Source: Candidatus Sodalis pierantonius str. SOPE (GTDB taxonomy: Bacteria; Pseudomonadota; Gammaproteobacteria; Enterobacterales; Enterobacteriaceae). Taken from it: a stretch of DNA of 64,000 nt. How positions within the stretch are numbered: position 1 is the stretch's first letter; every line of letters starts with the position of its first letter. The notes under the pieces are model-generated. The model was not told the DNA's origin and did not search any database. It saw only the letters and a program-made list of their open reading frames with translations. Positions 28,908 to 38,287 of this stretch are shown piece after piece. Where the stretch lies: positions 930,001 through 994,000 of the forward strand of contig NZ_CP006568.1 in NCBI RefSeq assembly GCF_000517405.1, written 5' to 3'. Position numbers and translations under genes: made by a program.

Positions 28908-29894
28908 TTAGAGGTTAAGATTTAGCTTGCTAAAGTCTCTACCAAGCTCTTTACTCCGTTCCGCTAATAAAAAAGCCCGTTCTCTCTCTCCGAGGCGAGC
29001 GAAAGTAAAGATAAATTCCGTGTCGAACCCCTCTCCATGGAGATAATGGACGTTTTTCACTATGAAATTCTGTACTGTTTCTTCTTGACTGGATAGATAA
29101 AAGATAAGGTTCACGCTGACGCCTGCGTTATGCAGAAATTTAAAGTGTTTCAATACAAAATTCTGCTCAGCTACGCTACGTCCGGCAAGGTGTTCAATAT
29201 TGACCAGATCCAATCCCGCTTCATGTAGACTATCAAAATTGTTTAAAATGAAATTATGAACTTCAATGCTTTTTTGCGACAAAGTCTGCGCGTGAAACAA
29301 GTTGAATCCCATTTTAAGTAGAGCATTTCCGTTTTCTACCATAAACGTTTGTGTGCTTGGGTCTTTGCTGGCAAGGTAATAAATATACTCCATGTCAGCC
29401 CCCATCTCATGTAGGACTTTAAAATTATTCAATACAAATGACTGAGTTTTAAGTTCTTTTTGAGCGAGCGTGAAGATTTTACCCATGTCAAACCCTGCTT
29501 TATGCAGAGTTTGACAGTTTTTAAGGACAAAGTTTGTCTTGTTCTCTTTGTTTGATAAGCTCATTAATTAATTTTGCATTAAATCCTGATTCACTCAGGC
29601 GTTCGCTATGTGTGATTTTGAATAATTCATCTTCAGTAAGCATTTCATCAACTACATCGTTGAATGCATGGCAGGTTAAGCGCACGTTGAATTTGTCGTT
29701 GCCGATATACTTAAAGATATGCTCGAGCATTTCAGGGGGTAAATCATTTATATTTTTTTGCTTGGCGTTTCTAAGCGTAGTTTTACAGCCGAGTTGTCGA
29801 CGTTTATGGGTTCAGGGATACCTGGTTGTGTATTGGATAATCTATTTTGCAGGCTTGCCGTGTTTGAAATAGCCGGCGTTGAGTTTACATTCAT
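28908..29894 (-). pseudogene. F-box protein with six 31-residue repeats, putative secreted effector (frameshifted)
   Basis: Three parts lie in order. (1) An N-terminal Ser/Thr/Asn/Pro-rich stretch from ATG 29894 (MNVNSTPAISNTASLQNRLS), about 48 residues, typical of type III secretion signals. (2) An F-box-like domain (NDLPPEMLEHIFKYI, then VRLTCHAFNDVVDEML, about 29765-29650). (3) Six contiguous 31-residue repeats (29531-28974) with pattern F-x-L-x-N-x3-LH-x2-G-x5-I-x2-LA-x6-Q, then a 21-residue tail. Two slips break it: a seven-A run (29753-29759) between parts 1 and 2, and one base at about 29535 between parts 2 and 3. A/T content is clearly higher than in the neighbours, suggesting acquisition. 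F-box effectors recruit host SCF ubiquitin ligases in other bacteria; that role here is inference. The family of the repeats is unknown to me. Confidence 0.62.
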
Positions 29895-30498
29895 GCATTG
29901 ACCTATCTTTTAGTAAAGGACCGTTGTAGGCAGTAGATTTAATGGTTTTATAACACATAGGTATGAATAAAACTTCAACGTAATTAACTATTGCCGCTAT
30001 GCCCCAATAACAATGAATATCCGGTGAACGACACGCCAAGCTGCACTAGCACTTAACGCAGTTGAAGCTGCAAAAGGATTAATCGAAGCGCTTTTCGGTG
30101 GTGCTTACTGCTGGATAGAGGACGAGATCTTAAAAATTGCCCCTAACCCAAAATACAATGAACCTGACTTTCGACACTACCGCAAGAAATCTCGGCCGCG
30201 CCACCGAGGTCGACCTGGGGGCGGTCACACGGCACTCATGACAGGGCTTGTGCGGTTAAAGACCGCACGTGGAGATAGTCTATACTGTACTGAATGGTGT
30301 GGATGTGGGTTGGCAGAGGCTATTGGCCGGAGCGATAACCGGATCCCAGGCGATAACGCGAACGCCGGTGGGGTTAGTGAACGTCAATGGGTTCAGCGGA
30401 CGCCCATCGGTTAAGCTAACGTCAGGCGGATGCAGGTCGATTAAAAGGCCATCGGTGGGTTAAGTGAACGTCTGTCGATTGAACGGACGTCCGCCGAA
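29895..30498. other. AT-rich spacer with an unrecognised frame remnant
   Basis: No intact gene. On the plus strand a frame without a start codon is open from 30028 to about 30420 (ALNAVEAAKGLIEALFGGAY, then CWIEDEILKIAPNPKYNEPD). It looks protein-like for its first 60 residues, then becomes low quality. I do not recognise the family. It may be the tail of a gene lost when this island inserted between hpt and can. Confidence 0.35.
30364..30495. repeat. Three imperfect ~40-bp tandem repeats
   Basis: Units starting GGTTAGTGAACGTC (30368), GGTTAAGCTAACGTC (30409) and GGTTAAGTGAACGTC (about 30456) recur at about 40-50 bp spacing. They share downstream elements such as CGGACG and CCATCGG. They lie just downstream of can. 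Function unknown. Confidence 0.45.
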
Positions 30499-31155
30499 TT
30501 AACTGCCGTAGCGTTGCAGCAGGGTGGCCATACCCTGACGATAACGCTGTTCCAGCGTCTCGCGGCTGGTGGCGGTGATTTCCAGATCGCGGAGCAGACC
30601 GTCGTGCAGGGCGTACACTCAGCCGTGGATAGTCACCTTCTGGCCCCGTTTCCAGGCAGAGCGCATAATGGTTGAGTGTCCCAGGTTATACACCTGCTCA
30701 ATCACATTAATCTCGCTGAGGATGTTGGCGCGATCCTCGGGATGAAGCTCACCCAGCAGTGAGCTATGCTTGTACCACAAATCACGGATATGCAGCAGCC
30801 AGTTGTCGATGAGCCCCAGTTCGGGGTTGTCGATGGCCGCCTGTATGCCGCCGCAGCCGTAATGGCCGCAGATGATGATATGCTCGACCTCCAGCACGTC
30901 GACCGCATATTGCACGACCGACAGGCAATTGAGATCGGTATGGATAACCAGGTTGGCGACATTGCGATGCACAAACAGCTCGCCTGGCTCCAGTCCGGTC
31001 AATCTTTCCGCCGGGACGCGGCTGTCGGAACAGCCAATCCACAAAAAGCGCGGCTTTTGCGCCAGCGACAGCTTCTCAAAGAAGCCCGGATCCTCTTCAT
31101 GCAGAAGCTTGGACCAATCCTGGTTGTTACTGATAAGGGTTGAAATGTCTTTCAT
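30499..31155 (-). pseudogene. can: Beta-carbonic anhydrase, nonsense mutation
   Basis: Zinc enzyme that hydrates CO2 to bicarbonate. The start ATG 31155 (MKDISTLISNNQDWSKLL) matches E. coli. The zinc ligands in GCSDSRVPAE (Cys, Asp) and CGHYGCGG (His, Cys) are present. Codon 179, Trp in KVTIHGWAYG of E. coli, is TGA (30619-30621). The remaining ~39 codons (VYALHDGLLRDLEITATSRE to RYGS) are open to TAA 30499. A 178-residue product would lose the C-terminal helices but keep the active site, so partial function cannot be excluded. Confidence 0.92.
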
Positions 31156-31265
31156 TGATGTTAATAGCCCGTAACTGTCATAATGCGATAGGTTAATATA
31201 GGTCAAGCGCTGGCGTTTTAAAATCAGTTCCTGAAAACCGTTTAGAATAAGGTAACCCGTCACAA

Positions 31266-32198
31266 ATGACATATGCATTGGAGTTGGAGCAGTTGACCAA
31301 GACCTAAGCAGGAGGCGTACAGGCTCTAAAAGGGATCGATCTGAACGTGGAAGCCGGCGATTTCTATGCGCTGCTTGGCCCCAACGGGGCGGGAAAATCC
31401 ACCACCACCGGTATTATCAGCACTCTGGTGAACAAGACCGCCGGCAAAGTGCGGGTGTTCGGCTACGATACCGATAAGGACATCGTCAATGCGAAACGCC
31501 AGTTAGGACTGGTACCGCAGGAGTTCAATTTCAATCCGTTTGAAACCGTCTATCAAATCGTGGTGCATCAGGCCGGCTACTACGGCGTGGAGCGCAAGCA
31601 GGCCGCGGCAAGCGCGGAGAAGTATCTGCGCCAGCTGGATTTGTGGGATAAGCGCGACGAGCGTGCCCGCATGCTCTCAGGCGGTATGAAGCGCCGTTTG
31701 ATGATAGCCCGTGCGCTGATGCATGAGCCGAAGCTCCTTATTCTCGACGAACCCACCGCGGGGGTCGATATCGAGCTGCGGCGCTCCATGTGGGGTTTTC
31801 TGCGCGAGCTGAACAACAGCGGCACCACGATTATCTTAACGACCCATTACCTGGAAGAGGCGGAAATGCTGTGTCGGCATATCGGTATCATCCAGCACGG
31901 CAGGCTGGTGGAAAACACCTCTATGCGGGAACTGTTGTCAAAGCTGAAATCCGAAACCTTCATCCTGGATTTAGCGGCAAAAAGCGCGCTGCCCAAGCTG
32001 AACGGTTATCGCAGCCAATTGCTCGACACCAGCACGCTGGAGGTGGAGGTGATGCGCGAACAGGGCCTTAACAGCCTGTTTAACCAGCTGAGCGCCCAAG
32101 GGGTGCAGGTGCTGAGTATGCGCAATAAAGCCAACCGCCTGGAGGAGCTATTTGTAACCCTGGTCTCGGACGGCAAAGTAAGGAGTCAACGGACATGA
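31266..32198 (+). pseudogene. yadG: ABC transporter ATPase YadG, early stop
   Basis: ATPase of a putative export ABC system with YadH. The true start at ATG 31266 (MTYALELEQLTKT) is followed by TAA at codon 14 (31305-31307), where E. coli has Tyr of KTYPGGVQAL. After that the frame is unbroken. It has Walker A GPNGAGKSTTT, signature LSGGMKRRL, Walker B LLILDEPTAG and the H-loop TTHYLEE. Internal initiation (for example GTG 31347) would lack the A-loop aromatic and first strands. Overlaps yadH by 4 bases. Confidence 0.9.
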
Positions 32199-32958
32199 TG
32201 CAGCTGTATTGGGTGGCATTAAAAAGCATTTGGCGTAAAGAGATCAACCGTTTCGCCCGGATCTGGATACAAACCCTGGTGCCGCCGGTGATTGCCATGA
32301 CGCTGTATTTTATCATTTTCGGCAATCTTATCGGATCGCAAATCGGCGCTATGCACGGTTTCTCGTACATGCAATTTATCGTGCCGGGCCTGATTATGAT
32401 GGCGGTGATTACCAACGCTTACACCAACGTCGCGTCGTCGTTCTTCAGCGCCAAATTCCAGCGCAATATCGAAGAGCTGCTGGTGGCGCCGGTCCCCACC
32501 CATGTGATTATCGCGGGCTATGTCGGCGGCGGGGTGGCGTGCGCGATTTGCGTCGGTATTCTGGTCACCGCGGTGTCGCTGTTCTTTGTGCCGCTACAGG
32601 TCCATGCCTGGTGGATGGTGGTCGTGACGCTTTTGTTGATCGCGGTGCTGTTTTCGCTGGCGGGATTGCTCAATGCCGTGTTCGCCAAAAGTTTCGACGA
32701 CATTAGTACATCCCCACCTTCGTACTCACGCCGCTGACCTATCTGGGCGGAGTGTTCTACTCGCTGTCGCTGCTGCCGCCGTTTTGGCAAGTGGTGTCGC
32801 GACTGAACCCGGTGGTCTATATGATTAGCGGCTTCCGTTACGGCTTTTTGGGCATCAGCGACGTGCCGCTGGCGCTTGCGGTACTGGTGGCTTTCATCGT
32901 GGTGTTTTATCTGCTGTGCTGGACGCTCATCCAGCGCGGACGCGGTTTGCGCACCTAA
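32195..32958 (+). pseudogene. yadH: ABC transporter permease YadH, frameshifted
   Basis: ABC-2-type membrane component paired with YadG. MMQLYWVALKSIWRKEINRF to FAKSFDDIS matches E. coli. One base is missing near 32706, and the rest (IPTFVLTPLTYLGGVFYSL to LIQRGRGLRT) continues in another frame. The frameshift removes the last two or three of six membrane segments. Confidence 0.93.
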
Positions 32959-32985
32959 TCTCCGCGCCGGTGTTGACCCTACCGT

Positions 32986-33021
32986 CGGTCAGGCCTGACC
33001 TGCTTTGGTGCAGGCTGACCG
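32986..33021. terminator. Hairpin between convergent yadH and panD
   Basis: CGGTCAG pairs with CTGACCG and inner CCTGC with GCAGG, around a short loop. It lies between the convergent 3' ends of yadH and panD. No clear T run, so a weak or bidirectional terminator is only likely. Confidence 0.4.
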
Positions 33022-33043
33022 GCGGTGCGTTGGCGCGCCGCGT

Positions 33044-33424
33044 TCAGGCCATTTGCACCGGTAGCGCTTTGACGGTGCGCTGTAGCTGATTGTGCTCGTC
33101 AAAATAGGCGACCTTCGGGGCGTGGCGACGCGCCTCTTCATCCGGCATTTGCACATAGGCACAGATAATCAGCAGATCGCCGATGCAGGCGCAGCGCGCA
33201 GCGGCGCCGTTCACCGAAATGATGCGCGAGCCGCGTTCGGCGGCAATCGCATAGGTGGAGAAACGTTGGCCGTTATCGACGTTATAAATATCAATCGCTT
33301 CATACTCCAAGATCCCCGCCGCATCCAGAAAGTCCTGATCGATGGCGCAGGAGCCTTCGTAATGGAGATCCGCCTGGGTGACATGCACCCGGTGCAGCTT
33401 GCCTCGTAACATCGTGCGTTGCAT
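33044..33424 (-). CDS. panD: Aspartate 1-decarboxylase
   Basis: Makes beta-alanine for pantothenate. 126 residues, starting MQRTMLRGKLHRVHVTQADL. The self-processing site Gly24-Ser25 (HYEGSCAIDQDF), which becomes the pyruvoyl group, is intact, as are FSTYAIAAERGSRI and NGAAARCA. Follows panC by 20 bases. Unlike SpeD, the other pyruvoyl enzyme in this window, it keeps its serine. Confidence 0.97.
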   Translation of the reverse strand: MQRTMLRGKLHRVHVTQADLHYEGSCAIDQDFLDAAGILEYEAIDIYNVDNGQRFSTYAIAAERGSRIISVNGAAARCACIGDLLIICAYVQMPDEEARRHAPKVAYFDEHNQLQRTVKALPVQMA

Positions 33425-33444
33425 GAGCTTAAGCCTTCTTACCG

Positions 33445-34299
33445 TTATGAAATGAGATCCACTTGCGCATTATCGATTAGCCGAGTCTTACCCAGCCAGG
33501 CGGTGAATAACACCACCGCCCGCCGGCTGTCGACCGTTAATGGCAGCAGGGTTTCGGCGTCGTGGATAACCAGCGTATCCGGCGTGAGACCGGCCTGTAG
33601 CAGTTGCTCCGCCGCCGCCGCCAGCAGACCGTCGATATGGCGCTCCCCGGCGCCGAGCTGCGCCACCAGCCGCGTGAGCACCTCCTTGAGCTGCGGCGCC
33701 AGACGGCGCTCTTCGGCGCTCAGATAACCGTTGCGCGAACTGAGCGCCAGACCATCGGCGGCGCGGACTGTCGGTACGCCGATAATGTCGATATCATAGC
33801 TCATGTCCCGCACCAGTTGACGAATAAGCGCCAATTGCTGAAAGTCCTTTTCGCCAAAGCAGGCCACGTCCGGTTGCACCAGATTGAACAGTTTGCTGAC
33901 AATCGTGGCCACGCCGCGGAAATGGCCCGGGCGGCTTTCGCCTTCCAGGATATTGGCGAAGCGCGGCACATCGACAAAGGTCTGACTGTCCAAACCGTCA
34001 GGATAAATCACCGCGGTCGCCGGAGCGAATACCATGTCCACGCCGCGCCGGGTCAACTGTTCACAGTCTTCTTGCAGCGTGCGCGGATAAGCCGCCAGAT
34101 CTTCCGGGCGGTCGAACTGCATCGGATTGACGAAAACGCTCACTACGACTTTATCCGCGCGGGCGCGCCCGGCGTCAATCAGCGTCATATGCCCTTCATG
34201 CAAATTGCCCATTGTCGGAATGAGGGCGATACGTTTATGTTCCTGACGCCACTGTTTAACCGTCTGACGCAGCGTCGGCGGCGTTTCGATAATCAGCAC
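33445..34299 (-). CDS. panC: Pantothenate synthetase
   Basis: Condenses pantoate with beta-alanine using ATP. The start is GTG 34299, with GGAG six bases upstream, giving (M)LIIETPPTLRQTVKQWRQE and 284 residues. An ATG five codons earlier overlaps the ribosome site. Motifs are PTMGNLHEGHMTLI (HIGH-like), FVNPMQF, GHFRGVATIVSKLFNLVQPD, FGEKDFQQL and LSSRNGYL (KMSKS-like). Intact. Confidence 0.96.
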   Translation of the reverse strand: MLIIETPPTLRQTVKQWRQEHKRIALIPTMGNLHEGHMTLIDAGRARADKVVVSVFVNPMQFDRPEDLAAYPRTLQEDCEQLTRRGVDMVFAPATAVIYPDGLDSQTFVDVPRFANILEGESRPGHFRGVATIVSKLFNLVQPDVACFGEKDFQQLALIRQLVRDMSYDIDIIGVPTVRAADGLALSSRNGYLSAEERRLAPQLKEVLTRLVAQLGAGERHIDGLLAAAAEQLLQAGLTPDTLVIHDAETLLPLTVDSRRAVVLFTAWLGKTRLIDNAQVDLIS

Positions 34300-34310
34300 G
34301 CGAGTCTCCT

Positions 34311-35102
34311 TCATGAGTGAAAGCTGTGTTCGGCGGCGGGAAAGTGGCCGGCTTCAACCTCTTGCACATAGCGGCGCACGGCGGCGGCAATATTGCCGCC
34401 CGCCGCGAGAAAATTTTTGGCGAAGGAGGGCGCGCTATCGCCGGTGATGCCGAGCGCGTCCTGCATGACCAAAATCTGGCCGTCGGTAACGGCGCCGGCG
34501 CCGATGCCGATAACCGGGATGCCCAACGCCTGGGTGACGCGCTCCGCCAGCGCCCCCGGCACGCATTCCAGCACCAGCAATTGGGCGCCGGCCTGTTCCA
34601 GCGCCAGCGCATCGGCCAGCAGCTGCTCGGCGCCGGCCGGATCGCGACCCTGAATTTTATAGCCGCCGAAAATATTTACCGACTGCGGCGTCAGGCCCAG
34701 GTGTCCGCAGACGGGAACCGCCCGCGCGGTCAGACCGCTAACGGTATCGGCCAGCCACGCGCCGCCCTCCAATTTCACCATGTTGGCGCCCGCGCGCATC
34801 AGCGCCGCCGCATTGTCATAGGCCTCAGACGGCGTCGCGTAGCTCATGAACGGTAGATCGGCCAGCAGCAGGCAGGAGGGGGCGCCGCGCCGCACGCAGC
34901 GGGTATGATAAACCATATCCTCTACGGTAACTGGCAGCGTAGAGTCGTGGCCCTGCATCGTCATGCCCAAGGAGTCGCCCACCAGCATCACCTTGATCCC
35001 CTGTTCAGCGAACAGGCGAGCAAAGGCGGCGTCGTAGGCGGTAATGGAGGCGAATTTGCGCTGTTGTTGCTTCCATTTGCGCAAATGAGAAATGGTGGTC
35101 AT
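34311..35102 (-). CDS. panB: 3-methyl-2-oxobutanoate hydroxymethyltransferase
   Basis: First committed step of pantothenate synthesis, using methylene-THF. Start ATG 35102 (MTTISHLRKWKQQQRKFAS), 263 residues. Motifs are VMLVGDSLGMTMQGHDSTLP (metal and substrate site), KLEGG, PVCGHLGLTPQS and GIGAG. It lies 11 bases before panC, forming panBCD in one operon. IS5 copy 3 is only 33 bases upstream of the start and may have replaced the native promoter. Confidence 0.97.
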   Translation of the reverse strand: MTTISHLRKWKQQQRKFASITAYDAAFARLFAEQGIKVMLVGDSLGMTMQGHDSTLPVTVEDMVYHTRCVRRGAPSCLLLADLPFMSYATPSEAYDNAAALMRAGANMVKLEGGAWLADTVSGLTARAVPVCGHLGLTPQSVNIFGGYKIQGRDPAGAEQLLADALALEQAGAQLLVLECVPGALAERVTQALGIPVIGIGAGAVTDGQILVMQDALGITGDSAPSFAKNFLAAGGNIAAAVRRYVQEVEAGHFPAAEHSFHS

Positions 35103-35134
35103 GGTATACAACCTCTGTACCGCGGGCGTGCCCG

Positions 35135-36189
35135 CGCTTTGTTGAATAAATCCGAAATTTGTGACGACTTCCTCCCTATCAGGGCGATTGTTACATGATG
35201 CGGACGCTGTTTGGCATTCCTAACAGTGTGATCCGGTTAAGTGCTTTAACCATTGCCATTGCCTCACCTACCTGCGCATCATAGTCATGCAGACTCAGAT
35301 GACCACCCAGAAGTGTTTTAAGCCGGAACATGGCCGTTTCAGCCAGTGAACGCCGGTGATAACCTACTTTCTTTTTCCAGGTATCGTTATTGCCGCTCAG
35401 ATGCTGATTTGCCACCGCATGGTTACGCTCATGGTATCGAGCTGGCCAATATTGCGCACCACTTCGCGGTGGGATAAGCGGCTTTATTTTTTTCCTCAGC
35501 AGAGCATCATGATAGTAACGCGTATCGTAAGCATTGTCAGCCGACGCTTCCCTGATTTTCCGGTGGGTTTGGTTAATCAGCCCGGGCAGCGCCTGCGCAT
35601 CTGTCGTACCGCTTAGCGATAAATCGGCACAGATAATTTCATGTGTCACGCTATCTACTGCCAGATGAAGCTTGCGCCATACTCTGCGCCTCTCAGCCCC
35701 ATGCTGCCTGACTTTTCATTCGCCTTCGCCGAAGACTTTCAGGCCGGTGCCATCGATGACCAGGTGTGAGATTTCGCCGCGGGTTGGCGTTTTTATGCTG
35801 ATGTCGACGGTTTTTGCTCGCCGGCTGACCAGAGAGTAATCTGGGCAGCGCAGCGACAGCCCCATCAGTTTAAAAATCGAGTCAACGAAACCCTGTAACG
35901 CCCGGAGCGAAAGGTTAAACACGCGCTTTATCATCAGAACCGTGGTAATGGCCATATCGGTGTAGTGAAGCGGCAGGCCACGATGTTCAGGTGGTGTACT
36001 CTCAGTCCATGCAGCAATGGCTGACTCATCAAGCCATACTGTCAGGCCCCCCCGCTGCCTGAGCGCATTGTTATATGCGGGTCAGTTGGTGATTTTAAAC
36101 TTTTGCTTTGCCATGGGGACCTGATGTTGAAACGAATGTAGTGATCAGAGCCGCCAGTCACCTAAAAGTTCGATTTATTTAACAAAGCC
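35135..36189 (-). mobile_element. IS5-family (IS903 group) element, copy 3 (decayed)
   Basis: 1055 bp with standard ends; 9-bp target duplication GCGTGCCCG at 35126-35134 and 36190-36198. Inserted between folK and panB, directly upstream of panB. Confidence 0.97.
35191..36114 (-). pseudogene. IS5/IS903-type transposase, two nonsense codons
   Basis: Same frame as the other copies, but two Trp codons are TGA: the one in KITNW (36082-36084) and the one in GEGEW (35716-35718). Several private substitutions (for example a T to C in the run at 36046-36053) make this the most diverged and probably oldest of the five copies. It can move only if another copy supplies transposase. Confidence 0.95.
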
Positions 36190-36389
36190 GCGTGCCCGCT
36201 GTAAGCTTAAGGAGTGGGGCTTATTTTAATGGAAGCTTTGCCGGGAGTATAGCGTTTATCGCACAAAACATTTGGGTATTTGACTAGACTTGCGCAAGGC
36301 GCGCGGTGACCCGGTAAAGGAGGCTAAGGCCTTACGCCGCGCCGGCGCACGTTAATGCGTCGCGTCGGCGCCGGACGGGCGGAGGGCGT

Positions 36390-36896
36390 TTACGCCTTGC
36401 GGTAGCGGTGCTCCTCATCCCAATAGACAAGACCATTGCGCGGCACCTGACGTAGTCGCTCGGCCAGCGTGCCGCCGTCGGGGAAGCGCCGCTCCGGCGC
36501 CAGCTCGGCGAGGGGATACAGCATGAATTCGCGGTTGCACATGTCGTAATGCGGCACCGTTAGGCGGTTGGTGGCGATAATGCGATCGCCGAAGAGCAGA
36601 ATATCCAGATCCAGCGTGCGGGGTCCGAAGCGATGCGCCTTGCGGGTGCGTCCCTGACGTAATTCGATCGACTGAGTGTGATTAAGCAGCGTTTCCGGCG
36701 CGAGGGCGGTGTCCAGCGCCACCACGGCGTTCAGGAAATCGGGCTGATCCTGCGGGCCGAGCGGGCGGCTGCGGTAGTAGGATGAACAGGCGACAAGGTG
36801 GGTGTGCGGCAAGCTCGCCAGCGCCTCGAGAGCGGCGCTTACCTGCTGCAACGGTTCGGACAGGTTGCTGCCCACAGCCAGCCAGACGCGTTCCAT
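36390..36896 (-). CDS. folK: HPPK (6-hydroxymethyl-dihydropterin pyrophosphokinase)
   Basis: Folate pathway enzyme. 168 residues, MERVWLAVGSNLSEPLQQVS. Signature segments are LGPQDQPDFLNAVV, ELRQGRTRKAHRFGPRTLDLDILLFG (with the metal aspartates DLD) and LTVPHYDMCNREFMLYPLAE. The ATG overlaps the pcnB stop (ATGA), indicating coupled translation. Intact. Confidence 0.95.
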   Translation of the reverse strand: MERVWLAVGSNLSEPLQQVSAALEALASLPHTHLVACSSYYRSRPLGPQDQPDFLNAVVALDTALAPETLLNHTQSIELRQGRTRKAHRFGPRTLDLDILLFGDRIIATNRLTVPHYDMCNREFMLYPLAELAPERRFPDGGTLAERLRQVPRNGLVYWDEEHRYRKA

Positions 36897-38287
36897 CAGG
36901 CGCTGTCGCGGTTGGGTGCCCGACGGCGCGGACGTGCGCGGGCCGGCGCGTCATCGCCGAGCGTGGTCAACATGTTCTTTTGCCGCGGCGGCGCGGCCAC
37001 TTGGAACTCCCCCCACCAGCGGCTGAGCCGCTGCAGTTCGGCGTTGTTTTCCACGTCGGCGCGCAGCGTCAGCAAATCATAGGCGGCACGGAATTTGGGA
37101 TGTTCCATCAGCTTGTGGGCGCGCTTGCCCTGGCGGCGAGAGAGCCGCAGCTGAAGTTGCCACATATCGCGCATCAGGGCGGTTAAGCGTTTGGGTATCG
37201 CCAGCGTGCGGCACTGTTCGTCGAGAATGTCGTTCATCGCCAGCGAGAAAGCGTCAAAATAGGACAGGCCGCTTTCCTGGGTCAGTTTCTGCGCATGTTC
37301 TAACAGCGGATACCACAGCATGGCGGCGAATAAGTAAGCCGGATTGACCCGCATATCATTGCGCAAACGCTGATCGGTGTTGGCCAGTACGCGGATCACC
37401 ATCTGTTCCATATAACTGTCGCCATGCTCGGTAAAGTTACGGCTTATCAACGGAAACAGCGGTTGGAACAGTTGGTATTCGCACAGCAGGCGGTAGGTGG
37501 CTTCACCGTAGCCTGCCTGTAGCAGCTTGAGGGCTTCTTCAAACAGCCGCGCCGGGGGAATATCGTGCAGCAGCGCCGCCAGTCGGGGGATCGGTTCGGC
37601 GGTTTCGCGGCTGATGGTCATGTCCAGCTTGGCGGCAAAGCGTACTGCGCGCAGCATGCGGACCGGGTCTTCCCGATAGCGGGTTTCCGGATCGCCAATC
37701 AGGCGAATCGTCCCTTCGCGTAAATCTTTCAGTCCGCCGGTATAGTCGCGCAGCGTAAAATCGGCCACGCTGTAATACAGGCTGTTCACCGAGAAGTCGC
37801 GGCGCTGGGCGTCTTCTTCGATGGAGCCGAAAATATTGTCGCGCAGCAGCATGCCGTTGTGGCCGGTGAGGGCGGCCCCCGTGGCGCCTTCCTCGGGCTC
37901 CAGCACCTGATGATGGCCGCGAAACGTGGCGACTTCGATAATCTCAGGCCCGAACATGACGTGGGCCAGCCGAAAACGGCGGCCAACCAGTCGGCAGTTG
38001 CGAAACAGTTTACGCATCTGCTCCGGCGTGGCGCTGGTCGTGATGTCGAAGTCCTTGGGTTTTTTACCCAGCAGCAGATCGCGAACGCCGCCGCCGACCA
38101 AATAGGCTTCGTATCCCGCTTTGTTCAAGCGGTAAAGCACCTTTAAAGCATTTTCACTGATCTCTTTACGAGAGATGGAGTGCTGGTCGCGCGGGATAAT
38201 CGTCAAAGGGCGTCTATCCTCTGATGCCGTTTCCACGCTTTCACGATTGAGCACCTTGCGACAGAAGTTGGCTACTCGGGTAAAAAT
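36896..38287 (-). CDS. pcnB: Poly(A) polymerase I, with AUU start codon
   Basis: Adds poly(A) tails that promote RNA decay. I place the start at ATT 38287: GAGGTG lies four bases upstream and the product begins (M)FTRVANFCRKVLNR, exactly as in E. coli, where pcnB is known to use the rare AUU initiator. This gives 463 residues. Nucleotidyltransferase motif LVGGGVRDLLLGKKPKDFDI has the catalytic aspartates; RLVGRRFRLAHV, RRDFSVNSLYY and REDPVRMLRAVRFAAKL follow. The C-terminus is basic (PRRRAPNRDSA). Intact. An upstream in-frame start would add seven residues without a ribosome site. Confidence 0.93.
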   Translation of the reverse strand: MFTRVANFCRKVLNRESVETASEDRRPLTIIPRDQHSISRKEISENALKVLYRLNKAGYEAYLVGGGVRDLLLGKKPKDFDITTSATPEQMRKLFRNCRLVGRRFRLAHVMFGPEIIEVATFRGHHQVLEPEEGATGAALTGHNGMLLRDNIFGSIEEDAQRRDFSVNSLYYSVADFTLRDYTGGLKDLREGTIRLIGDPETRYREDPVRMLRAVRFAAKLDMTISRETAEPIPRLAALLHDIPPARLFEEALKLLQAGYGEATYRLLCEYQLFQPLFPLISRNFTEHGDSYMEQMVIRVLANTDQRLRNDMRVNPAYLFAAMLWYPLLEHAQKLTQESGLSYFDAFSLAMNDILDEQCRTLAIPKRLTALMRDMWQLQLRLSRRQGKRAHKLMEHPKFRAAYDLLTLRADVENNAELQRLSRWWGEFQVAAPPRQKNMLTTLGDDAPARARPRRRAPNRDSA

